In this document: piece by piece, positions 10,609 through 22,236 of the stretch
Layout: each line of letters begins with the position of its first letter
Numbering within the stretch: the stretch's first letter is position 1
DNA from: Cunninghamia lanceolata
Lineage: Eukaryota; Streptophyta; Pinopsida; Cupressales; Cupressaceae
Assembly: GCA_027924645.1 (NCBI GenBank)
Contig: BSBN01000445.1
Coordinates: forward strand, 4,819,001 to 4,883,000
DNA: 64,000 nucleotides
Direction of reading: 5' to 3'
Notes under the pieces: model-generated
Told to the model about the DNA's origin: nothing
Databases searched by the model: none
The model's input: only the letters and a program-made list of their open reading frames with translations
Program-made: the position numbers and the translations under genes

Positions 10609-10727
10609 AACCTGGATAGAGCCTTGCTGCCAGCAGGTGTCTATAACCCCGGCAAGGTTATCTATACAATCTCCCTAAGTAGGGCCCCACTGCCAGCAGG
10701 CGTCCATAGCCCCGGTAGAGTTACTTA
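10609..10727 (-). repeat. Duplicated GC-rich, foldable motif in internal region 2
   Basis: Copy of the motif pair at 4372-4490, with the shared CCTGCTGGCAG core in both blocks. Confidence 0.5.
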
Positions 10728-11226
10728 GATGGCCTAATTTTATTTCATTTCTGATTTTCCTTTAAAAATTTAAATTTGATATCATCATGTCTGCTCATTT
10801 GTACAAAGTGTAGTCACTTGCAGCTTTAGGTTGGAGATTGTATTGGTAGCAAGGGAGTCCCTTTAGATTTTTCACTTAACACCTATACTCATATCTTCAA
10901 CAAGCCCAAGGCTGTTAGGTGTTTCATTGTGTTTGATTCACTTTGGACAAGAAAAAGTACCCTGATGAAAAGACATCATAAACCTGATCATGAGTATTTA
11001 TCAGAATGAATTACAACCTATATTTAAACGTGATCTTATCACTTGAATCCTAACAATTTAGTTATTTTCTTAGGTGATGAAGTGCATCATCCTGACTTAC
11101 CAGAACAAGGTCCCAACCAAAACAACACAAAACAGAAACAACACCATACAAACAACCAACCTACAAAAAGGAAACAACAGGAACAGAACAAGAAAGCAAA
11201 ACAAACAAACTGTACAAACAACTAAC

Positions 11227-12927
11227 CTACAAAATTATATACAACACACTACTAGGCAAACAAAAACCAGAAAAAGACCTAAGGACACCTGTATTTGCAT
11301 ACTTCTTTTGATTGTGCAGGAGCATCAGGGTATTAGTTATGGTTCTCAACCTAGCAAATTTATCTTTATATTCTGAAGAATATTCTGATATTCTGAATTC
11401 ACTGTATTCAACAGAACAACTCTTGATGATCAGCAACTGAGGAAGCTCACCATGTTCATGATTAATCCATATGCATGTCTTATCTTCTGAATTTCCATAA
11501 TCAAAATAGTATTCAACATCATTTACTGTGGAAAGGAGAAATACAACCTGGTGTATTTCTGGTTTTGTTGGACATGCTTCTTCATTGGCAGTTGGTCTTC
11601 CATTTGTCATTATATTTTCACTGCTTGGCTCAGTGCCTGGTCTCTCTTCAAATTGAAGGATGTATGACCTTTGATGTATTGATTCTTCATCTTTATCCAG
11701 CCTTATCCCTTCATTCTGGATGTTCAGATTATCCTCCAGTTTAGGAAACTTCTCAGTATTTTCTTCAGTTTCCTGCACATCAGCATCTAAATAAGTATTT
11801 TTATTATCACAACCTGATATACAGAAATTTATCATTTCTAAATCATTTGTCTGTAAAGAAGAAACAACTTTCACTTGATGAGGACACTCCCCTGTTTCAT
11901 TTTCAAAATATTTCTGGAGTGACATCTGATTATGCACAACAACTCCAAAGTCTTCTACATCTTCATCTTTCAGGAATTGTTCATTGAATAATTCACATCT
12001 TCTATCTAGTAAAGGATCTGGTTCCATTAACCTGCAACATTCTTGCATTTGATCATTTAATTCAAAGAAGTCAGGTAATAAATCAGCATTTATTTTCCTT
12101 TCTATGACTCCCTGAGTTACCATCACAGGAACTTCATCATTAGGAGTGCATTTAAATTGTTCTACTATCTGTTTACACTTCTCTTTACCATAGAATGACT
12201 CCAGGAAAGATGTTTCATCTTCTTTATCAAAAGTATTAGGATCAGAATCAAAAATATTATCCTGATGAGTGATTTCTTCTGTAAAATATTCACAAGATTC
12301 ATACCTGCATACTGACTGATCCTTACTTGTATTAGGAAGTAGAGAACTCCTATCAATCCCACCATAAAATGAATCTAGGAAGGATGTTTCCTCTTCATTA
12401 CCTTCTGGAACTGACTCAGCTATTGTATTTTCTAGAATCTTTTTCAACATGACCAAGCAAGGATAGCAATCTCTCTCTGAATGCTCTTCATCATGTAATC
12501 TGCACCAGCTTTCAATCAAGACATCATCAATGGGCAAACCTAATATTTGACTACACTGTATATTTCTAGACAAGTATAATTCAAAATCTTCAGAATGATC
12601 TACTTCAGTGTCTGGATAATTAATAACTTCTGGTGCTGCATCTGCTTGTTGCTCCAGAATTTCTTCATTTCCCTGGCGGATTTCTTTATTTTCTTGGCAA
12701 ATTTCAACCCTGAACACATCCAGAAAGAATATTAGTCCTTTCAAGTATAAATCCAACCTTGTGAGGAAAGTTAAACAATTTATTTCACTGTGTTCTGTAG
12801 TCTGGTGTATCCTGCAACAGGTAGATAAACCAAAGTTAGACAAATTGTGAGGGTAAATCTGTCCATTCAGAGTTTCCTGAAATAAAGGAATGTTAATTTG
12901 ACCATTATTTTCATATACATCCATCAA
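11227..12927 (-). CDS. 566-aa gag-like / cargo ORF with two CHHC motifs (copy 2)
   Basis: Translation is identical to copy 1 (4990-6690): intact, acidic, with CHHC motifs at residues 38-51 and 142-154 and the ETSFL(D/E)SFYG duplication. This copy lies directly downstream of LTR3, the 5' LTR in element sense, so it is the copy most likely to be expressed. Retention of two intact 566-codon frames next to a Copia host full of stops shows the array is young. Confidence 0.75.
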   Translation of the reverse strand: MMDVYENNGQINIPLFQETLNGQIYPHNLSNFGLSTCCRIHQTTEHSEINCLTFLTRLDLYLKGLIFFLDVFRVEICQENKEIRQGNEEILEQQADAAPEVINYPDTEVDHSEDFELYLSRNIQCSQILGLPIDDVLIESWCRLHDEEHSERDCYPCLVMLKKILENTIAESVPEGNEEETSFLDSFYGGIDRSSLLPNTSKDQSVCRYESCEYFTEEITHQDNIFDSDPNTFDKEDETSFLESFYGKEKCKQIVEQFKCTPNDEVPVMVTQGVIERKINADLLPDFFELNDQMQECCRLMEPDPLLDRRCELFNEQFLKDEDVEDFGVVVHNQMSLQKYFENETGECPHQVKVVSSLQTNDLEMINFCISGCDNKNTYLDADVQETEENTEKFPKLEDNLNIQNEGIRLDKDEESIHQRSYILQFEERPGTEPSSENIMTNGRPTANEEACPTKPEIHQVVFLLSTVNDVEYYFDYGNSEDKTCIWINHEHGELPQLLIIKSCSVEYSEFRISEYSSEYKDKFARLRTITNTLMLLHNQKKYANTGVLRSFSGFCLPSSVLYIIL

Positions 12928-13301
12928 AATGAGATTCTATTCTTCAAATTTCTTTAGTATTTTGCAATTTTAAGGAGATCTGTCATATCTCAGATTAAAA
13001 CTTTGAAAGTCCAGAAAATCAAACAAATATTTGATGCTTTGGGCTAGATCTTTGCAAAGGTGCAACCAAAACATCTCAGGTAAGAGATATTTGCAGACAT
13101 TTAGCTCAAATGCTGAAATATTTATGCAATATTTGCAGAAAATCCAAAAATTCGCAGCTCACGCCCTGCCTTCTCGAAAATTGATGTTGCGTTAAAAGCG
13201 AGGGGCCTGCATAAACGTTAGCAAGATTTAAAGCGAGCTGCTAAACTGAGGCAGGGGATATCACTTCAACTGAACAGGATTTATTTGCTGAGAAACGGCT
13301 T

Positions 13302-13320
13302 GGCCCTCCTTCTAGCGCCA
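13302..13320 (-). other. Primer-binding site, copy 2
   Basis: Minus-strand TGGCGCTAGAAGGAGGGC, 5 bp inside LTR3. It is the functional PBS position for a transcript starting in LTR3. Confidence 0.8.
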
Positions 13321-14543
13321 ATTTATGTTTGTCATGATGTTGGTCATTCGCAAACATAGAATAAAAGTTACACAACAACCTTTACTCATCTTGAAAGATA
13401 CGATGAATTCAAAGAATTCATGATCCCAAGTCTCCGTTGATTAGGTCTTAATCTACTGACGTTACTCAGTGGTTGATGTGTGTTGCTGTTTTCCATTCAG
13501 GGGCCTTACGTGTTTCTGCACTGTTCATCATCATCATCTTCAAATATCCTGCTCTGGATGTTCGCTCTGCAAGTCTCCAACAATTCTACCTCTGCACTGT
13601 AAATTTAGTCAAATAATGTGCATACAGGCTGATATTTGCATGATTTCTACCATTATTTATGATTCCTTGCATGATATTTTCAATACTACATGCATTTAAC
13701 TCAAATATGCTAAGGATCTTCAGTTACCTACGGGATTTCAGCATATTTCACTGTTTCTGCTTGTTATTTATCGTGATTTGCAGTTATGGTGATGAATTAA
13801 TGAAATTAAAAAAAAGGAAAAGGTTAGAGAGTGAGATTCCTAAAATTACTGGACTTAGATCACTGATCCACATACAAGCTCCCATACTTGCAATGAAAAG
13901 AAGGAAAACTAGAAATCATACTTCACCAGGACATTCCACAAATCCGCATGATCTAGTGCAAAGCTTCAAAGGAAAGTTGACAACAACATGTAATGAAATG
14001 AAAGCGCTTCCAGTTGAACACAGCATTCACCAGTACATATCCAGAAATCAACAGAAGATTACGTAAAATTTACAATCAGGATGTAATCTGGAACTTCATA
14101 TTCATTCAGTATGCTCAAGAACAGGTACATTTACAGTGATCTGAAGAAAGAACCTTGACATTTCAACAATTCTATCCTCATTAGTCTCAGTAATCCGATC
14201 TCCTAATCTCCTAACTTATTCTACAGTAATTGACTCTTTGCGCCAGATGCATCTGTGTATTCTAATGTATTCCTCCCCCTTTTTTTTTTTAAAATGACAA
14301 GCTCTGGATGTTATATAGAGCAACTGCCAGAAAACGGTTACAATGATCCAAGGATCAGGATCCTCTCATAACAAACAACGGTCCAGATGAAAAGCACATG
14401 CTTCGTCAGTTAGCAAATGTACAGCTGGCACAGAATATTCCAGCATCTTCAACTTGATTCGGCCTCCAGCTGGCGAACAACATATTTGACAATATCCTCC
14501 TCATGTCTGGCCTATGTTGCCTCCATGCGCAACCTTGTAATTA

Positions 14544-14694
14544 ACAGCTTCAGCAGCATCATCATGATTTCAATGTTCAGCTTCAGCAGCATCATGACTT
14601 CAATGTTCAGCTTCAGCAGCATCATGACTTCAATGTTCAGCTTCAGCAGCATCATGACTTCAATGTTCAGCTTCAGCAGCATCATGATGATTTC
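14544..14694. repeat. 30-bp minisatellite in LTR3, one unit longer
   Basis: Same unit as at 2071-2185 with an additional copy. The length difference between LTRs of one insertion shows this tract changes by slippage or unequal exchange. Confidence 0.88.
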
Positions 14695-15317
14695 CTGCAA
14701 GTAAACAGACAAACATTAAGTTCATCATCATCATGTGGATAAACAACAGGAAGTAAACATTTTATTAAACATACCTCCCAATGTGTGCATCTACGAGCAA
14801 ACAGGCTTTACCTGTGAACAATATGCACTAAATGCATAAACAGCATAAAAACAACCAGGTCAACCCCGTTGACCAAAATCAGGCAGTCGGGCCTTTCAAA
14901 TTTCCATCGCTTCATGTTTTTGCCCATTTTCATGTGTATCGGGCTCAAAATATGATGATGATGACCCCAAACTATACAAAGAAATAATCGCCTTTCAACC
15001 ATCCCTAGAATCCGGCTTTGCATCATCATCATATTTGCATTGGCGTGACTACATATGATCAGGGTGACAATTTTTTCTCAGGCCGACGGCAACAGTTATA
15101 CCGACGCCAAAATCATGATGATGCTCAACTATATATCCTCAAAGTGGCCGCAGGATATCACAAAATATGATGATCCTCCTTTCCTAATGCTCTGATGAAA
15201 AGCACATCAGGATGTTTTGTTTTGCACATTCGGGAAAGAAAGACATCGTCATCATCATCATGATGAAGACAAACAGGAGGACTTGGAAAATGATCCTGCC
15301 GCTGAGGAAAATCATGA

Positions 15318-15682
15318 TGACGTCATCGTCATCATCAGGCTTGGTTAAAATGCAAAGGGATGACGTCACCGCCATGTTTCGTTATGATCAGGAGGTAAAT
15401 GGAATATCGGGTTCCCTCTAAGGAAGATGATCAGGTCATGAAAGCAGTATGACCCTTTTCGGCCAAGGCGATCCTCGGAAGATCAAGATGATGATGATCA
15501 TCATCATCATATTCGCACTGGGCGATCTAAAATATGATCCTGCTGAAAGTCCTGATGACGTCATCAGGATATCCGGGGCTTGTGTTAATCCTCGAAGATG
15601 ACGTCATCGTCATCATCATATTGGCGAAATGGATCACGCCTTGGAAAATATCCTGCCGAAGGAGAAGGTGATGATGACGTCA
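15318..15682. promoter_or_regulatory. TGACGTCA cluster in LTR3
   Basis: Same five-site arrangement in the LTR that is 5' in element orientation, and so the copy that would drive a full-length transcript. Confidence 0.65.
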
Positions 15683-16633
15683 TCGTCATCATCATATTTG
15701 CAAAAGGTTACTCTCGGCAGGAGGATATTGCGAAAGGTCGGGTAGAGAAAGATCATGATGATGATGATCTTGTTAACAAGGCAGGAAAAGGAAAATCATC
15801 CTCCGTTTCGAAAGATAAGGTGATCATCATGATCACGCAAAAGGAGATCAGCAGGATATTACGAAATGTGATCCTGTCATGAAAGATCATGATGATGATG
15901 TTCAACAGCACATTGTCGTGCGCATGCAAATTATGCAGATGACAGATTTCTTAAACAAGGTGATATTAGATTCATCAGCATGATATTACAATATCGGGTG
16001 ATATTGGAATATCATGATGCTCGCGATGTGAGAATATCATGATGAAGATGATGTTAGAATATCATGATGCTCGCTTGGTTAGAATATCATGATGCTCGCT
16101 TGACGGGTAAAACACACCAGCACTTAAGATTGACGTCCGGATGTTTCGGGACTGCATGATTTTCATCAGGTGATAAAGTAAGATCATGATGATGACCTTT
16201 GGCGATATAAAAGACCGCCTGACGGGAAAAGATTATTACGACTTAAACTTGACGTCCGGATGTTTCGACCTCAGGATATTATCGGGGGGGGCTTTCCAAA
16301 TATCATGATGATGATGTTCATATAACAATTATCAGGTTTGACCAAAACTTTGACTGCTCACAACTCCCTCATATGGACGAATTTTCAAGTGATGCAAAAG
16401 GCAAACCTGCATGAAATTTCAAGCTCTTTCTAACCATGAAGTCATAGAAACAAAATATGAACTTTGAGAAACTAACCTCATGATGATGACCTACCTCATC
16501 CTGACCTTCATGATGATGATGCACCTGACCTATTTTTACCAAACCGCCAGAAACAGACAACACAAGCCAAAACAAAAGTTGGGTCCCCTGTTTTGCCAAG
16601 TCAAAATGGGGCGTGTTGTGTAACCACACAACA

Positions 16634-16638
16634 CTTAT
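16634..16638. other. Target site duplication CTTAT, right copy
   Basis: Follows the ACAACA end of LTR3 and matches the five bases before LTR1. Copia-1 polyprotein sequence resumes immediately to the right. Confidence 0.92.
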
Positions 16639-19126
16639 ACTACTATTTCTTGATCAGGCTCATTTAGACACACCTCTTCTTCCTGATTTACCAGATTAGT
16701 CTGAATCTAAATTTCAGAGGAGGATTGAGCTCTTTGCACTAGAGAATCATTCTGATCATCTTCATCACATTCATAAAACCTTGAAGGCTTCTCAATTCCT
16801 TCATCAACCTTCACATTTGTACTTTCTATCATCTTTCTCAATCTCTTATTGTAACACCGGTATGCTTTGCTTTGAGTGGAGTAACCCAAGAAAATTCTTT
16901 CATCACTTCTAGCATCAAACTTTCCTAGATCTTCATCTCTTTTGATATAACACTTGCTACCAAAAACTCTGAAATATCTCACAGTAGGAGTTACACCAAA
17001 CCAAAGTTCATAAGGAGTCTTACCAGTTATGCTTCTGATTTGAACTCGATTAAGAGTGTAGACTGCAGTGCTGACAGCTTCTCTCCAAAACATTTGGGGA
17101 ACATTTGCTTCCATCATCATAGTTCTGGATGCTTCCTGGATGGTCCGGTTCTTTCTCTCAACAACTCCATTCTACTGTGGAGTTCTAGGTGCAGACAATT
17201 GTCTCCTTATGCCATGCTTTTCACAAAAGTCTATGAATTCACCGGATGTGAATTCACCACCTCTATCAGACCTCAGACATTTCAGTTTTAATCCGGTTTG
17301 ATTCTCTACCATAGCTTTGAAGATTTTGAACTTCTCAAGGGCTTCTGATTTATCTTTTAGGAAGGTAACCCACATCATCTGGGAATGATCATCAATCAGT
17401 AACATGAAATATCTATCACTTTGCATACTCTTGATTCTAGTCGGACCACATAGATCAGTATGGACTAATTCTAGTAATCCGGTAGTGGACTGATCCTTGC
17501 TTTTGAAAGAGACTCTGCTCTATTTACCTAGCTGACATTCTTTGCACAAACTATTTGTAGGTTTCACTAATTTAGGAAGATCTCTTACAGCCTGAGTATT
17601 GCTTATCTTGATGATGTTATCAAAATTCACATGACACATCCTTCTATGCCATAACCAACTCTGATAAACTTGAACAAACAGACAATTTTTATTAGAACCA
17701 ACTAGATGGAAGATATTACCTTTTGTTTGGGTACCGGATGCAATCTCAGTTCCGGAGCTTTAAAAGATCCTAAATCTTCTATTCTTGAACCGGAGATCAT
17801 AACCTTTGTCCACCAACTGACCAACACTGAGAAGATTGTGCTTCAATCTTTCAACATATAGTACATTATCAGTTTTGCTCTTTCCATCAAAAGAAATAGT
17901 TCCTCTAGCTCTGATTCTGCCAGCAAAATTATCACCAAACTTTACCATTCCTCCTTCATACCTTTCAAATTCTAAGAACTTGTTCTTGTCACCTGTCATA
18001 TGGTGAGAACAACCACTGTCAATGACCCAATCATCCTTTTCTTCCACTTGGGTAGCGAAAGCTCTTTCTTCAACCTTATGATTGATAGATTCAGAGGATA
18101 AAGAATCTTCTTCCTTGATGGCAATAAATACCCATTCATTTTCGAATTTGCTTCCCATTTCTGATTCATCATCTGTTACTCCTTCATTATCATCTTCTTC
18201 ATGAACATAATAGCAGTTCTTTTGAAACCTTTGTCTGTTAGTATTTGACCTTACAGATCTTTCCAGACATCTTGAAGCAAAATGACCAATCTTATTGCAG
18301 TTGAAACACTTAAAGGGTAGTTTTCCTTCATACTTACTGGATCCTCTTAGTAGTCTCTTTGCAATGAGGGCTTCAAGTTGAGCTGTTTCTGCTTCTTCCT
18401 CTTCCATGTCTTTCCTTGCTTGATCATACCATGACAGCTTCCTTGAAGAATTCTCTCCTGGATCAAATCTTTGTTTGCCTTTCACATAAGCACTGGCCTT
18501 GAATGCAGATTTAGTCTTGGGTTGATCATCTCCAAACTCAGTCATTTCAAATGCAGCCAGTTTGCCAGCCAATTGCTCTCTTGTGACAGTTGTATGGGCT
18601 CTGAATTCATCAATGGCAGCAACCTTGATTTTGTAGGCAGCAGGAAGGGATCTAAGAATTTTGCAAACAATTTCATTTTCATCCAAAACTCCACCAGCAT
18701 TCCTGATTCCACATACCAGCTCATTTACTCTTGGCATAAAGGTAGAGATATTTTCATCAGATCTCTCATCTTCAATCTTTCAAATTTCCCTTTCTGACTT
18801 TGCAACCTTGCACTCTTGACAAACTCATCTCCTTCATACAGAAGTTCCAGTTTGGTCCAGATCTCATATGCAGTTGGTAGGTCAATAACATTTGAGAGAT
18901 CTGAGTCATTCAATGCGCTTAGAAGAGCTTCTTTGGTCCGCAAATTATTTTCAGCATCTGTGATTTCATTTAGAGTTGACGGAGCACCCTGTGGAGGTAC
19001 ATATGGTTTTGAAACCATGGCCAAGTATGCTTTTCCCATACACTCCAAGTGACATTTCATGCGACCTTTCCAGAGAGTGAAGTTGGACCTATCGAACTTC
19101 GAACTATCCTTCTTGTATGACGACAT
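16639..19126 (-). pseudogene. Copia-1 polyprotein, 5' part: gag, zinc knuckle, protease, integrase (broken)
   Basis: Read right to left from the likely start ATG at 19126 (MSSYKKDSSKF): gag (LWKGRMKCHLECMGKAYLAM), a frameshift near 18740, a zinc knuckle CFNCNKIGHFASRC (18267-18308), protease WVIDSGCSHHM (about 18020), GAG-pre-integrase HRRMCH...CKECQLGK, then integrase with the catalytic set HTD, LRSDRGGEF and GVVERKN. Within the pol frame there are stops at 17760 (TAA), 17520 (TAG), 17172 (TAG) and 16707 (TAG), each where relatives usually carry Gln. The frame reaches the integrase-RT spacer, where the 15.8-kb array interrupts it. The family is Ty1/copia, probably SIRE/Maximus-like. It is non-functional. 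Confidence 0.92.
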
Positions 19127-19168
19127 CCTGGATCTCCTCAAGCGGTTAAGCTCCTTTTAGAGGAATTT

Positions 19169-19181
19169 GGCTCTTATACCA
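19169..19181 (-). other. Copia-1 primer-binding site
   Basis: Minus-strand TGGTATAAGAGCC starts 2 bp inside the LTR. It matches the usual Copia initiator-Met-tRNA site TGGTATCAGAGC with one change. Confidence 0.85.
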
Positions 19182-19183
19182 AT

Positions 19184-20476
19184 TGTTAGATCTAGGGCAC
19201 ACAACTAAGAGGGGGGGTGAATTAGTTGTACAAAAACTTGCTTTTACTTCAAACACTTGATTCTTCTTTATTAGTTAGCAGCATATCAATTAACCATTGA
19301 TGAAAGCAGAAAGCATAAACACCGGAGCAAATAAACAACACATTAGACACCAAGATTTTTGACGTGGAAAACCTGGTTAAGGGAAAAACCACGGGGTGAT
19401 TAACCCAAGGATTATTCTCTATTAGAAGAATAAGAAAAATGAATGGCACATGCCAATTAGGGCTCACTGCCCGAGCACACTGCTCACAAGGAGGCATACT
19501 ACCTACAAAGAGACACACTGTCTACAAGATCATAAGGATCACAACCTTGAACTGGAGAATGACATCTTCACCATGTCTGGATCAGTTCCATTTAAGCCCG
19601 AAACACTTCTGCTTTTCTTTTCACTTCTTTCGCTATACCACACTCATCTGCTCCAAACAACACACTTTGAAATGAACTCACAAACCTTTATTTATACAAG
19701 ACATCGACTTAGGGACAATCATCTAAGTCAACAATCAACCATAAGAACATCCGCAAGATGAATAACACATTTGGTCGGCCACCACAAGAACATTCACAGG
19801 ATGAACAACCCATCTAGTCAGTTAGTCTGAACAAGAACTTCATCCGGAAGAATATCTTTAATTCCGGGCTCTATCATCAATGCGGACCAAAAACACAACC
19901 TCAACATGATCCAAGAACCTACACAAGCCTGCCTGAATGACCAAGTACATCCGCACTTCCTCTACTTACTGGAATCTCTTCTCTTCCACATCTAGAACTT
20001 CAAGAACACTGTCTATCGCCACTGTCATACTGTAAGAGGTGCTTCCGGACCTCCAAATCACATACCAATCGAGATGACACATCACAAGGACATCCCAAAC
20101 AGTCTGTCCAATCCGCATAATAGGACAATGCACTTCCGGATCTCACTGGACCTTTTTGTAACACTTTGTCACTCCGGAGCATCTCCCGGAACTGGTTCTA
20201 CTTGATCGATCACAACTTCTTCACATCTTCATGCGGACCTCTGAAATCTTAATTGGATCATCTCAAGACTCATATCTACAAACCCTTTAATCCGCATCCT
20301 CTAAATCTCAACCTAATGAGTACTTTTGCCTTCTTCTCATCACTATTCTTCACTGTTCCTGATTGAGACTAATTTTCTCAATATCCTCAGCACACAGCTT
20401 ATTCAATCCTTCTTGTCAAAGCAATATGAGTATGTTGACATCAATGACAACACTGGTTCACCTCATACTTGCAACA
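19184..20476 (-). repeat. 5' LTR of Copia-1
   Basis: In element sense it begins TGTTGCAAGTATGAGG, followed by TTGTCATTGATGTCAA, and ends CTAGATCTAACA next to the PBS, giving 1293 bp. Internal wording such as GACGTGGAAAACC and GGGAAAAACCACGGG, and the AACTAAGAGGGGGGGTG tract near the end, is typical of plant SIRE-type LTRs as I know them. The outer end is placed by the TGTTG start only, because the partner LTR is outside the window. Confidence 0.75.
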
Positions 20477-20820
20477 CCTTCATGACAATGAACATTAGAT
20501 TTCCACAACGCATAATAAATTTGATTTAAATGCTTCTGTATGGAAAAAAGTTGAACACAGTTAAATTCATAAGTATTCAAATCGAAATTATGTTATCATA
20601 TGTCTCTTCATCATGGATCATGGATGGTGATCAATAACATTGATGGTACAAATTCATTACTTATGCATAATGAGAAGGTTGAAATTGAAATAACTACAAT
20701 GAAAAGATTGAATTGAAAAAGCTTCTTTCTGAAACATCTTTACACGGCTTTTTTCATAAGCTTTTTTTTCAATCTAATACATCATGTATAGTATAGTGTT
20801 TACATATATACATATAAGAA
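20477..20820. other. Unassigned AT-rich sequence
   Basis: No coding motif, RNA gene or clear repeat was seen between the outer end of the Copia-1 LTR and the next direct repeats. Confidence 0.5.
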
Positions 20821-20964
20821 GCAAAAACAGACCTAGACATCATGTATCACTGTTCCACACTTGAACATGTATCATGGAGAGCAGATTCAGACCTATATTT
20901 GGACTGCACCATTGACACGGAGAGCTATAACATTTAGCAAAGCTATAACATTTAATAGACATTT

Positions 20965-21005
<41 letters not shown>

Positions 21006-21150
21006 AAAATAGACCTAGACATCATGTATCACTGTTCCACACTTGAACATGTATCATGGAGAGTAGATTCAAACCTATACTTGGACTGCACCATTGACAC
21101 AGAGAGCTATAACATTTAACAGAGCTATAACATTTAACAGACATATAACA
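20821..21150 (+). repeat. Direct repeat of about 150 bp split by a (TA)n run
   Basis: A block starting gcaaaaacagacctagacat (20821) recurs at 21003 with a few changes, including the shared core cactgttccacacttgaac. Between them lies a TA dinucleotide run (about 20969-21000). A third partial copy of the ggactccaccattgacacag part is at about 21849-21893. Confidence 0.85.
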
Positions 21151-21384
21151 TTTAACTGCACCATGTCCTTTATGCCAACTTTCTCCTTGTTCTTAACATA
21201 TGATTACAGTTTTTTAATGATTATTACAATTATATGTATATAGTCCAAGTCAATACCTTTGGTTGCAGATTTAGAACATACATAGTCCACGGGCTTTGTT
21301 TCATTTGAAAATGGCAACCTTAGGTTTCTAACATACTATATTAGACACACAAACAATAGAATAATTATTTGAGGTCTTGAACTA

Positions 21385-21825
21385 TATTGCACCACTTGGA
21401 CTGTCATAGATCTCAATGGCATTAGTGATATCATTCTCATCATAAGTAATCTTTGCACAACATGAAACGTTTTGGCCATCCAAATTGTTTGCAACAAGTC
21501 ATCCTTGAAATCCACCTACAACTAGAAGATTTTTCTTGACACACATCATACTAATATGAATCTTTCCTAGACCTTTCTGTATAGCATGAGGATTCTTTTG
21601 AACCTCATCTTCTTTTGATGGTTTAACTGTAACAACATTGAGAACTGTTGTGCTTCTCTGGCTCAATGAGCATCCATGCATAACAGAGTAACCGCACACA
21701 AATGAGATTTATCAACTGAAATGGACAAATATAGATTTCACTGGTCTTGCATTATAGTGAAACTCAAAAAACTTCCTATTCTTCCTCACAGACTTGCACT
21801 CCTTATCTAGTTCAAACTACACGGA
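21385..21825 (-). pseudogene. Fragment of a plant WD40-repeat protein gene
   Basis: Minus-strand frames read ELDKECKSVRKNRKFFEF, then a break, then YSVMHGCSLSQRSTTVLNVV, KIHISMMCVKKNLLVVGGFQG, a TGA stop, and ITYDENDITNAIEIYDSPSG. From memory this follows the order of a conserved plant WD-repeat protein family (C2A9.03-like: YSVMHWSSLS, KENLLAAGGFQGEL, TDENAITNAVEIY). The fragment covers only the part before the propeller repeats, has a stop and at least one frame break, and ends without the following exons. It is a decayed gene piece, possibly captured or duplicated, sitting among tandem repeats. Confidence 0.6.
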
Positions 21826-21920
21826 CTCCACCTCTTTAATCAAAATACTTGGACTCCACCATTGACACAGAGAGCTATAACATTGAATAGACCAGAAAAG
21901 GGCATTGAAATATCAAATTA

Positions 21921-22236
21921 AAAAGGGCATTGAAATATCAAGAACACCAAGTTAAATATGAACAAGGAATGTTCCACTCTGAAATGTTGTTATAAGATGT
22001 TTCAGGACTATAATTCCTACACAGCAACTATATTTTTGTCTGCTATTATAAGATGAAACCACTTGCAATCATAACATAAAAAGGGCATTGAAATATCAAG
22101 AACACCAAGTTAAATATGAACAGGGAATGCTTCACTCTGAAATGTTGTTATAAGATGTTTTAGGACTATAATTCCTACACAACATCTATATTTTTGTCTG
22201 CTGTTATAACATAAAACCACTTGCAATTATAACATA
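21921..22236 (+). repeat. 158-bp tandem repeat, two units
   Basis: Two head-to-tail units begin aaaagggcattgaaatatca (21921 and 22079) and include gaaatgttgttataagatgt and ggactataattcctacac. They differ by a handful of bases. A short extra start of the unit lies just before the first. Confidence 0.88.

Larger units (their letters stand above)
10365..13325 (-). mobile_element. Internal region 2 of the array
   Basis: Same 2961-bp length and contents as internal region 1: PBS at 13302-13320, a 566-codon ORF, and the structured motif pair at 10609-10727. All translated segments are identical between the two regions, which points to a very recent duplication or sequence homogenisation. Confidence 0.88.
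851..16633 (-). mobile_element. Tandem non-autonomous LTR retrotransposon array (LTR-internal-LTR-internal-LTR)
   Basis: Three copies of a 3.28-3.31-kb LTR (851-4127, 7089-10364, 13326-16633) alternate with two 2961-bp internal regions. Periods are 6238 and 6237 bp. LTRs start TGTTTG and end CAACA, and the block is flanked by CTTAT duplications, so one integration site holds the whole array. A TGGCGC primer-binding site sits 5 bp inside each internal region on the minus strand, so the element reads right to left and LTR3 is its 5' LTR. The only substantial ORF per unit (566 codons, same strand) has no pol domains. The LTRs make up about half of each unit. This fits large non-autonomous LTR derivatives (LARD or TR-GAG type). 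It is inserted in the integrase-RT spacer of Copia-1 and is younger than it. Confidence 0.93.
13326..16633 (-). repeat. LTR3 (5' LTR of the array in element orientation)
   Basis: At 3308 bp this is the longest of the three, because of one extra 30-bp minisatellite unit and one base in a C run. It has about six substitutions relative to LTR1 by eye (including GATGCATCTG, CATTGGCG and ACCGCCAG). It ends in ACAACA directly before the CTTAT duplication. Confidence 0.92.
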
